A stretch of 64,000 nucleotides of DNA, taken from positions 9,046,022-9,110,021 of the forward strand of contig NC_064045.1 in the NCBI RefSeq assembly GCF_932526225.1, given 5' to 3'. Shown here piece after piece: positions 38,101 to 47,500 of the stretch. How positions within the stretch are numbered: position 1 is the stretch's first letter; the number at the start of each line of letters is the position of its first letter. This DNA comes from Nematostella vectensis (Eukaryota > Cnidaria > Anthozoa > Actiniaria > Edwardsiidae). Under the pieces are notes generated by a model. The model searched no databases. It saw only the letters and a program-made list of their open reading frames with translations, and was not told the origin of the DNA. Position numbers and translations under genes: made by a program.

Positions 38101-41100
38101 ATAGCCAGATCAAGTCTGATGCGTTCGCCTGCTTCCTCCAGCTGTTAAAGAAAACAGTGCAATAAAAATGTATTAATGAGATAAAATTAGTGCATCACAA
38201 GAGAACAAAAAACAGTTGATATATAAATAGCCATAATCTAAAGAAAGGAATAACATGTTAATACTGTTTCTATGGTACACCATAACACAGCTTCTCAATT
38301 TTTCAAAATCAAAATCAAAATAAATCATAATACTCACATCCCACGGGCTATAGGCACCATTCAAGGTGACTTCTGCAAGACTGTCTATAATGGCACCACT
38401 GAGAAAAAAATAATTAGTAAATTTTAAATAATAGTGAAATGACTATAACCTACTACAGTACAGTACGTTGCACAGTTCTAATGCTCAAAGCCAGTTGTTA
38501 TTTCTTACACACTGTCCCGCACACAGTCAGAGGCAAAAAACAAATGGTCTCTTGTGCAAGTCGCCCTGGAAAAATACAACAAAAAATATCCTTGTCAAAG
38601 GGTGTGGAGAGATTGTTGATGATGAATGACGCTACTGACTCTAGGCTAGCTCCATGTTGCTCGGCATCTCTAGCAATCCTGAATGCTGTACGGTTAGGTG
38701 TGCTCTGAGGATAGAAAAAAAGAGAGACAAACTTGAATTCTCTGGAAACTCAAATTTCCTACTAAAAGGTTTTCTTGATGTAATGAAATGTCTATTATCT
38801 CTTTAACACGTACCAAGTAGGCTGCATTCCTCAACATATGAGTAATTCCAAGGTTTGAGTCAGTCTCATAGCGGCTTCCAGCATCAAAGAACAGCCCCAC
38901 TCTTGAGATGGGGGAGTATGTCTCTAGAGATGCTACCTTGAGGCCATTATCCAGGGTAGTGACCTACAGAAAGAATAGCATTGACAGGAGTTTAGAGTAG
39001 TAAATAAGAACAGTGTGTGTATAGAGTAGTGACCTACAGAAAGAATAGCATTGACAGGAGTTTAGAGTAGTAAATAAGAACAGTGTGTGTATAGAGTAGT
39101 GACCTACAGAAAGAATAGCATTGACAGGAGTTTAGAGTAGTTAATAAGAAAAGTGTGTGTATAGAGTAGTGATATAGACAATAAATGATGTTCAAAAACG
39201 TTAAAAATACTGTAGTATTCTTGATTAACATGAGTATGGGGTAGAAACATACAATAGATGATGCTCTTAAAAGTTTGAAAAGTTTTTATAACTAACAAAC
39301 AAAATATATTTTCCCTTATACTTCCTTAACAAGATTTTTCAGTTTTTGTTATACAGTATTTTCTGTTTGTACCGAAATAGAGCCTATCTCCTGAGACCTT
39401 CTCTTTTGCTTATTTTAATAATAGATCAAAAGCAATGTTGCAAGTACTCCCTCAAAGGCTAATTCAAAGAGTGTTGACAATTGGATTGAAGGTTTCACGA
39501 GTGAATGGTAAACAGAAAGTCTTTGATAACATTATAAAAATGCTTTTATAGTGCTTGTCAAAGGTTATACGAGTGTAACACAGAAAATGGTGTTTGAATA
39601 ATGGTATCCAGAAAGTAGCTGATAATAATCTAACAATATATAATAATATTAAGGCAATTTACAAGCCTGTTCTAAATACTTTGATATGAAATTGTTCCCC
39701 AACTTTGTCATACTGTAAGAAACAGAGCCTAAGTTATTACCTGAACTGTTTGGCGTTCCCTGACCGAGCCTTTGGCTGGTATGTCTGTGAGTGGCTCATT
39801 CAGGGGGACAGCAGTGGATGCATATAATTTTTGCTAGAAGACAAAAAAAAGAACAATCATCATGAGAAAAAAAATTAATGCTAATTATGCAAATTTTGGA
39901 AATTGAATTAACATTAAACAGTTTTTAGAGCGTGCGAGAAAAACCTCTCTAGCCCCCCTCCCAGGCGAATAAAGCTTTTGCAAATTCAGCTGTAGCATGA
40001 CAAAGAATTGACCAATGAAATGAGTTTTTTTGCGCATGAGAGGATCGTTTTAATGAAAAATGATGGGAAATAGTGGGTAAAGACATCAGAATTCACACAG
40101 GATTCTGACAGCGAAATCTAACTTTTTGAGTCTCACAGTGGAGATTTTGTCATGTTTCGAGAAGTACACTGCCTCTAGTCTGGTGAGAATGAATTATCTA
40201 ACCACTAAAAGTCTGCTGTATGGATGGAGGCTTATTATTTTTGTGATAAGACCTGTATCATGATATTCATTTTGGCTAAATCAGGCCGGGGTGAATTCAA
40301 TAATTAGGCCACGTGTGGTTGCTCTCATTTCAAAATACTCATTTCATGAGGTCAAAATGGTACAAAAATAACCTTTACTGGATCACACAACATCTGCAAG
40401 GCAACAAGGATGTCACAAAGGGTTTTTTAGATGGATTAACCCGAATATTTTGCATGTTTTATTTTTGCTCTGTTTGAGAACGATGGATTTGACTAACAAA
40501 ATCTGTGCGAACGATTTGAATCAATTCTATATTCCTCCGTTCTTGGTAAATAAAAATTAAGGAAAATCAATAAGTAATCAATCTTTCAGTTGATAATACA
40601 TTGAAGATGTTGTGAACTAATTGTGAGTTTAGGAAATCCACGGAAAGCACTAAGATTGTGTTCTCTAAACATGAAACATCAATAGAAAGCTCAACCGCTG
40701 CTGTGTCCAGAACACGCACTTTGTAATCGTAAAACTGGTTGATAAAATGTCTTTGTTTTACCAAGTCTAGAAATCTTATCTATGAAATAAACTCAAGGAA
40801 TGTATTCAGGAATACTGTGAGTACATTTATTTAAAATATTGTATTGATTTATGTATTTATTAAAAAATAATTTTGTCATAAAAAGTTGTGTTTTGTTTCT
40901 TCGTGTTCACTAAACTGATAAAATTTCAATAAACTTGTTAAATAGTCGTCTATTTTTTATATTTTTCTAGTTCTTTACAGATTAATTTTTACACCATCGG
41001 ATTCCTCATCTTTTTCTGAATAAGATGCACTATTTGCTTTTATGTAATATTGTCTTGCAATTTACTGCGCATATATGTTTTGTTTTCTTCTTGAGCGAAT

Positions 41101-43998
41101 TTGCAAAACTCATGAAAACTCCCAGGGAGAGGGCGAATCGCGAGCTATTATCCCAGGAGCAAATGGGTTAAACATAATATAATACACCAAAAATAAGAAT
41201 AAACACAATACACCAAAAGCTGAAATTTGACTCTGCCAAATTTTCATCTTTAATAAGACTTCTTCAGGGTAGACTGAAGAATGAGTTGAAGAATGAAGGT
41301 GTAATGTTTTTGCGTCTTGCGCCACTATTCTGATGTAAATAAGCTTGTAATGATTTACCCTTTTAAGTCTGCCCTGAAGAAGTCTTATTAAAGATGAAAA
41401 TTTGGCAGAGTCAAATTCCAGTTTTTGGTGTATTGTACTTATACATGATATAATAAAATACAGCTAATGTTGCATTGCTTTGTGCAGTACCACCACTTAT
41501 AGTCAATTCGTTGTTGTGCGACCTTCCAGAATCGAAAAATTCCTTTCTTCGTTTGGGAATAGCGCGTAGTCAATCAAACCAAACAATTAAAAGCAGGCAG
41601 ACTGCCCCCAAAGCTTGTGTCTGACTACTCGCTATTCCCAAATGAGACAAGGATTTTGGATTCGCCAAGGTCGTGCAAATGAATTTGGCTGTAAAATCTG
41701 CCCTACTTTTGTGGACATGTTTCTAAACAATTTGCTTGAAAGAAGCCCAAACACCAATGATCCTTTGAAAAGGCCAAGTTTTACAAGTAGAATTTCTAAG
41801 CTACCAAAACAACGTGTAAGCCAACACAAGACACGCGGCTGCTGTTAGTTTTTTTCATTTGTTTCATCTAACGCCAGTACCGGTCAGCGGTACTTAGTTA
41901 TGTTACGTTCACCAAACCCTGCCTTCTCTCCGCCATCTTGTTTTTGCTGTGTTACGATACTGGCTTTGGTTCTCTGTTGATTAAAGCGTTTCCAAGTTGT
42001 GTCCTAGTTTGTGGTCTTATTCAACTGGCGTGGTGGCAGCTGGATTTCGTCCCTTCGTCTCTTTCGCCAAAAAAATCACAGAATAGAACAGCAAACGCCG
42101 CTGTGACAGCACAACTTATTTACCGAAGAAATGGCTGCTACTCACAGAGCACCAAAACAATGGAGCCTATCTAAAACCGAAACTATCACCAGTTTTGAAA
42201 ACTGGAAGCAAAACCTGATGTATACGCTGTCTCTCGATACAAATTTCTCAACTTATCTTGCCGATGGAGCTACATGGAAAAAGAAAACAAAGACCGAACC
42301 TCTCCGTGGCTATACCGATGATGATGAAACCGTTCAGCAATCAAAACGCCTCACTGCCCAACAGAAGGTGAACTTTTTAGAACTTATGCTAGGACAAATC
42401 GCAAACTACTGTCCTATTATTTCGAGAAACACTTTAGTTAAGAACTCTACATCTCTAGAGTTTATCTGGCAGGCGATCCGACAACATTTTGGATTTCAAG
42501 TAACTGGTGCACACTTCATAGATTTCGTCGACATCCATCTAGAGCCCGACGAGCGCCCGGAAGACCTGTTTCAAAGACTTATGGCTTTCGCCGAGGATTC
42601 CCTCCTCAAACCCAATAACCTAACTCACCATGGCGAACATGGGCCCACTAGGGGGCCCTGTCTCTGAAGTAGCACTTGCAGTCGCTACAGCTAATCTCAA
42701 CGCCCGCATCCGATTACGTGGTCTGTCTGCGAGGGAAATGTGGACTCAGCGTGACCAGTTTTCCAACAGTCAACTCCCCTTCCAAGACCAAACCCTCATA
42801 GAGAAACAGCACGACCAGCGGAATTCTAACCACGCGTACAGCGAGAAATCTAAAGCGCCCACCGCAGACTTTCGCCCATCCACAGCAATCACTGTTGGCG
42901 ACCTCATTTACCTGCATCCCGACAGGAACAAGACCCGAGGGCGAGATAGATATCTCGTCGTAGACACTGAAGGAGGCTTCTGTAATATCAGAAAGTTTAT
43001 TGGCTCGCAGTTACGTTCTACGTCATACAGAGTAAAAAAAACAGATTGCTACAAGGTTCCATCTGAAGTACCGGACAAGACACCGACTGCAGCCTATGAC
43101 TGTGACTCTTCCGCAGATGAAGATGACACTCCGGCCACCAAGAGGCTTCCGCCTCCAGCCCCACCAGATATACCGACAGCGATAACTGATCCACCTTCCC
43201 GGGATGTACCACCCCAAAGTGATGCCGACGCCTCTGAGACGAAAGCTATGGACTCCAGTCACTGTCCCTCCAATCTTCAAGATGATGACACATCCCCACC
43301 TAGGAGGTCTACCCGCGAGCGTCACCTTCCCTTACGTTATAGAGATGACGACTTTATCACTGACTTTAAATAGGGCTTAATGTATAAACTATGCTAGCAA
43401 TTAGGCTTACTGTTATAGTCCTATCCTTTAATCAGTCCATCGTATTTACATTGTACGCCGTGAAAGACATTAGTTGTGTGATTTCTCTACAGTAGATAGT
43501 ATAAGAGAGAAAGAAAGGAAGTCACGCCAGTACCGGTCAGCGGTACTTAGTTATGTTACGTTCACCAAACCCTGCCTTCTCTCCGCCATCTTGTTTTTGC
43601 TGTGTTACGATACTGGCTTTGGTTCTCTGTTGATTAAAGCGTTTCCAAGTTGTGTCCTAGTTTGTGGTCTTATTCAACTGGCGTAACACCTACTGCATTA
43701 TAACCTCCCAATCAAACTTGATTGGCCACGTAACAGAGAGATCAATATATTTTGTGCTATTGAAGACCAATCAAACAAAACAGACTTTTAGCTAATTCCT
43801 GTATAATTCTATCGCATTTTTTGTCATCACTCGCCGGGTATGAGGGAGGGCACGTAGACGCAACCTTCAGATGATTCCGCAGCGAAAATAACCAGATAAA
43901 CATCAAAATGGGTAAATAATTATCAAACTTACTGTAGAAGGTCCAGCCTTTCGTATAACGCCTGCAATGGATGGCCCAGCTCGCCGCAAAGGCAACAT
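29151..43998 (-). CDS. UQCRC2: cytochrome bc1 complex core protein 2
   Basis: Mitochondrial complex III core subunit of the M16 fold, 471 residues in 20 phase-consistent exons: 43998-43933, 39833-39741, 38963-38814, 38704-38640, 38565-38509, 38398-38338, 38141-38078, 37995-37962, 37835-37772, 36478-36421, 35782-35681, 35311-35248, 33710-33671, 33279-33224, 32742-32700, 32039-31959, 31707-31631, 31005-30933, 30233-30153, 29237-29151. Exon 1 is an Arg-rich presequence ([20 protein letters not shown]). [12 protein letters not shown] replaces the HxxEH zinc site of active processing peptidases, as expected for core 2. [15 protein letters not shown] and the C-terminal VPHVDELF match the family. 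Length is close to the human protein (453). Exon 4 uses donor GA|GTCAGT. Introns carry an LTR element, foldbacks and two duplicated acceptor junctions. Confidence 0.93.
32102..32290. mobile_element. foldback element with perfect 22-bp hairpin and duplicated tail
   Basis: Starts AATACACC and contains perfect 22-bp arms (32114-32135 and 32141-32162) around a 5-nt loop, each holding GACTCTGCC or its complement. GGTGTATTAG plus an A-run and GACTCTGG is then repeated four times. The AATACACC...GACTCTGCC ends match the larger element at 41207-41434, so this is a reduced or rearranged relative. Located in UQCRC2 intron 15. Confidence 0.75.
33451..33530. mobile_element. 80-bp palindromic mini-element with 9-bp direct flanks
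   Basis: CATGCTCGAGGAT..GATCCAGC on the left is mirrored by GCTGGATCCTCGAGCATG on the right. Both sides are flanked by CAAAACAAA (33442-33450 and 33531-33539), which looks like a target-site duplication. It lies in UQCRC2 intron 13 and is too small to encode anything. Confidence 0.7.
35771..36067 (-). repeat. degenerate array of duplicated acceptor junctions at UQCRC2 exon 11
   Basis: On the minus strand, exon 11 begins TATAG|GTATTGACCATG. Upstream of it about nine more copies of GTATTGACCAT (or GTATCAACTA, GTGTTGAC) follow GTTGTTGTCCAG-type sequence, spaced 20-50 bp apart. Several keep a usable CCAG or CTAG acceptor; others have lost the AG. The plus-strand face is CAACAACAA-rich and gives meaningless open frames. 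Confidence 0.8.
36785..37580 (-). mobile_element. DNA-transposon-like element with 81-bp inverted ends
   Basis: 36785-36865 and 37500-37580 are near-perfect inverted copies, each containing GCTAGCAGAGGCCTCTTTTC and TTTCCTCGCGAAC or complements. The interior encodes on the minus strand (37381-37106) a short exon-like frame with a CLVCGIK zinc-knuckle-like motif, MNQTPVSS start and Lys-rich stretch; no transposase core is present. A solo fragment of the same end is at 61247-61290. Located in UQCRC2 intron 9. Confidence 0.72.
37612..37766 (-). repeat. 36-bp tandem repeat next to UQCRC2 exon 9 donor
   Basis: About four copies of a 36-bp unit (GTATCCACCCCAGTAACTAA plus TGTACAGTATGCATTT). On the coding strand the array begins about 6 bp after the GTGAGA donor of exon 9 but does not include the exon itself. 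Confidence 0.88.
38956..39175 (-). repeat. 70-bp repeat duplicating the UQCRC2 exon 3 acceptor
   Basis: Three near-identical 70-bp units plus a degraded fourth. On the coding strand each holds CTTTCTGTAG|GTCACTA, that is the acceptor plus the first 7-8 nt of exon 3. Junctions fall at 38963 (the one continuous with the exon), 39033 and 39103. Confidence 0.9.
41207..41434. mobile_element. MITE-like foldback, ~63-bp inverted ends
   Basis: Left end AATACACCAAAAGCTGAAAT, continuing through TTTGACTCTGCC and CTTCTTCAGGG (to ~41270), is mirrored at ~41370-41434 and ends GGTGTATT. The centre is about 100 bp and non-coding. Same family as 32102-32290. Located in UQCRC2 intron 1. Confidence 0.8.
42131..42667 (+). 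pseudogene. gag-like fragment of the LTR element
   Basis: Open frame of 178 codons with an N-terminal gag-like look ([19 protein letters not shown], then a helix-rich region to [12 protein letters not shown]). It runs into unrelated frame at about 42625-42665, where the internal deletion joins it to pol-end sequence, so the protein is truncated. Described as a remnant only. Confidence 0.65.
42664..43373 (+). pseudogene. pol C-terminal fragment of the LTR element
   Basis: The frame (nominal ATG at 42630, upstream of the join) encodes the segment that normally follows an integrase core: [13 protein letters not shown], a VGDLIYL small beta-barrel-like stretch and a Pro/Asp-rich tail ending near [18 protein letters not shown]. 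Catalytic domains are absent, so it is a deletion remnant. Confidence 0.65.
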
Positions 43999-44414
43999 TT
44001 TTCAGGAAATTTGTCCTGATGTAACAGCGATTTGATCCAGGAAGACTGGCCGGTAGACCATAATATGTAATTTCTAGGGTTATACCGCTTGGATTTGCGG
44101 GCTCATCCATGATTGGGTGTCCTGTGGAATATAAAAAAAGTTGAGATTTTAACGCAGTCTGAAATTTGGACGTATTAAAAAATATCGATAACCATTTATT
44201 TTTTTTATATGATTCCTCCAAGCATCGCATAGCTTTAATTACTTCATCTTTCTGCGTTTATTTTCGGGATTTAAAAGGGGTAAAAATTTTACGACAAAAA
44301 AAGCAGCCCTAACACTAAAAGGTTGTTATAATTCAGAATGCTTTATAAGAGAGGAAAAGGTGAAATCCAGCTACTTTTGAGATTTATTTATTATCGTCAG
44401 AGCACGCGTACATC

Positions 44415-44460
44415 ACTTCCGGTTGCAATTTGTTGCGCAACAATCGCAAAAGTGACGTCA
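44415..44460. promoter_or_regulatory. shared divergent promoter: ETS and CRE sites
   Basis: ACTTCCGG (44415-44422, ETS type) and a perfect palindromic CRE, TGACGTCA (44453-44460), lie between the divergent UQCRC2 (ATG 43998, minus) and ZNF598 (ATG 44578, plus) genes. A CCGCCATATT YY1-like motif follows near 44477. These are typical of housekeeping bidirectional promoters; activity is inferred. Confidence 0.6.
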
Positions 44461-44577
44461 CACGCCTAGCCTTCTGCCGCCATATTTTTTCGGTGTCGAA
44501 GAAGCAACAAAATCGTCCGTTTATTCCAAAGGTTTGCCTGGGATTTAGCCGCTAAACTAACTAAATTCTCAAACAAG

Positions 44578-47500
44578 ATGAGTTCTAAACGAACAAGGAG
44601 TGAATCTAGCAATCTCTGCGTGGTTTGTTGTGAAGAAATCGAGTTTTCTGCAGTCGGGAAATGCGATCACCCGGTTTGCTACAAATGTTGTGTCCGGATG
44701 CGCGTATTGAAGCAAGAAAACTATTGCACTGTCTGCCGAAGTGAACTTTCCATGGTATGTAAAGTTAATGTGTTGTTATTGTTAGTATGGTTTATGGTCA
44801 TGCGCTCTGTATTGTTTGATCAACAACTATCAATAACCTTTAGAATGCTTGATGAATTTGTAAACTGGTCCATGACTAAACTTTGAGCTTACCATACCAA
44901 CCCTACTACTGTAAGTATAATAAAGGATCCTAGATTGAGTCATGGAAATTATTTCAATTCTTCACTTCAATCTCTACACTTTTTTATTGGTTTAAATAGA
45001 AGGATAACAAAAGATCATGTGATCAGCAATAGGCCAAAATATTCTTCAATTGTTTACTATAAATTTTGTTTAGATTTTTTATAGTTGTTGTTGTGATGAG
45101 TAAGAAAGGTTTATAGTTTAGAAAAAAGTTAATCTTCAATAACGTTTTTCCCTTCACATTAGAGAAGTAGGTGCTATTGGCCTTGGCCACTTTACATATA
45201 ATGGACATTCAGTGCAGTTGCATAATTGCCTTTTACCTATCCAACATTAGAAACACCTTTCAAATTATAAGAGTCTAATGGAACTCCATAAGTACTGTTT
45301 GAATAATTACATTTATTTGACAGATTTTTATAAAAAACGCCAGTATTCCCTGCATTACTAAAAAGCGGAACCGGCGGAACCAGCAGAACCGGCGGAACCA
45401 GTCTATTCGCTTAGTTGTAGGGGTAGGGACGTTATACTAGGATCATCATTTATTTTCTTTCTAATCTGCAAGGCGATTAAACATTCTGTTGTGAAATGCT
45501 AAGACAACATCACTAAGCGCAAATGTGCTACGTTATTTCACGCATATTTGACATTCTGTCATATGCAATTTGTATGCAATTTCCGTTGAACGTTCCTAGT
45601 ATCTGTTCCTAGTATTACCTCTAAGAAGACGCGCTTCTAAACAAGTGTTTTTGTTAATAATCCAGATACGCTTAGTGATGTTGTCTTAGCATTTCACAAC
45701 GGAATGTTTAATCGCCTTGCGTTTTGTGCAGGTTAGAAAGGAAATAACTAAACGAAATATACTGGTTCCGCTGGTTCTGCCGGTTCCGCTTTTAAGTAAT
45801 GCCGCAGTATTCCTGATCAGTGCTGAAATCAAATATACTGGTTATCTATATCTCTTTCAAACCCTGTTGAATAGGAGGCAATGATCTTTTTTTTTTTTTG
45901 GTGTGTGTGTGTCGAGGGTAACCTCTTAAAAAATATAGCATTAAAATAAATATATTAATATTATATATAAACATCCTACAACTTAGTTTTATAATCTGAG
46001 TTTGTCAAAAGATCTCAAAAGATTTTGTTTATAACAGCAAGTCCTATCCTTCCTCCCTGGTCATTGATTGTGATTTTACTTCTCTGTTTGTTTAGGTTTA
46101 TCTTGTTGCTCACCCAGCGAGTCCTATCCTTCCTCCCTGGTCATTGATTGTGATTTTACTTCTCTGTTTGTTTAGGTTTATCTTGTTGCTCACCCAGCAA
46201 GTCCTATCCTTCCTCCCTGGTCATTGATTGTGATTTTACTTCTCTGTTTGTTTAGGTTTATCTTGTTGCTCACCAAGCAAGTCCTATCCTTTCTTTCTGG
46301 TCATTGATTGTGATTTTACTTCTCTGTTTGTTTAGGTCTATCTTGTTGCTCACCCAGCAAGTCCTATCCTTTCTCCCTGGTCATTGATTGTGATTTTACT
46401 TCTCTGTTTGTTTAGGTTTATCTTGTTGCTCACCCAGAAAGTCCTATCCTTCCTCTCTGGTCATTGATTGTGATTTTACTTCTCTGTTTGTTTAGGTCTA
46501 TCTTGTTGCTCACCCAGCAAGTCCTATCCTTCCTCCCTGGTCATTGATTGTGATTTTACTTCTCTGTTTGTTTAGGTCTATCTTGTTGCTCACCCAGCAA
46601 GTCCGATCTTTCCTCCCTGGTCATTGATTGTGATTTTACTTCTCTGTTTGTTTAGGTCTATCTTGTTGCTCACCCAGCAAGTCCTATCCTTCCTCCCTGG
46701 TCATTGATTGTGATTTTACTTCTCTGTTTGTTTAGGTTTATCTTGTTGCTCACCCAGAAAGTCCTATCCTTCCTCTCTGGTCATTGATTGTGATTTTACT
46801 TCTCTGTTTGTTTAGGTCTATCTTGTTGCTCACCCAGCAAGTCCTATCCTTCCTCCCTGGTCATTGATTGTGATTTTACTTCTCTGTTTGTTTAGGTCTA
46901 TCTTGTTGCTCACCCAGCAAGTCCTATCCTTCCTCCCTGGTCATTGATTGTGATTTTACTTCTCTGTTTGTTTAGGTTTATCTTGTTGCTCACCCAGAAA
47001 GTCCTATCCTTCCTCCCTGGTCATTGATTGTGATTTTACTTCTCTGTTTGTTTAGGTCTATCTTGTTGCTCACCCAGCACCCTGGGTGTCTATGAAGGAG
47101 AAAGCGCTGAAGGGCCTAAGTGATAAAAAATATGGGATCTACTATGAGACAAAGGAAATCAGGGATAATGTTAAATTTCTACTTGAGCATCGTTGCTATA
47201 TATGTCCTGAGCAAAGGCCATTTCAAACCTTCAAAAAACTCGAAGACCATATGCGCCAGACCCACCAGCTGTACTTCTGCGCTCTGTGTGTTAAACATTA
47301 CACCAAGTTTAGTCATGAACGGAAGGCTTATACCCGCCAGGATCTAGCAAGGCATCGGCGCATAGGAGACTCTGATGACAAATCCCACAAGGGTCACCCT
47401 CTCTGTCAATTTTGCGATGAGCGTTTTCTCGATAATGACGAGTTGCATGGTCACCTGCGGAAAAATCACTTCTGGTGTCATTTCTGTGAGACTGACGGAA

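Larger units (their letters stand above)
41872..43683 (+). mobile_element. internally deleted LTR retrotransposon
   Basis: Two identical 159-bp LTRs (41872-42030 and 43525-43683), each starting CGCCAG and ending CTGGCG rather than the usual TG...CA. A primer-binding-site-like TGGTGGCAGCTGG follows LTR 1; a purine tract (AGAGAGAAAGAAAGGAAG) precedes LTR 2. TAA flanks both outer sides, a possible short target duplication. The interior keeps a gag-like start and the very end of pol but no protease, reverse transcriptase, RNase H or integrase core. Identical LTRs indicate recent insertion. It lies antisense in UQCRC2 intron 1. Superfamily (Ty3/gypsy or BEL) not determined. Confidence 0.85.
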
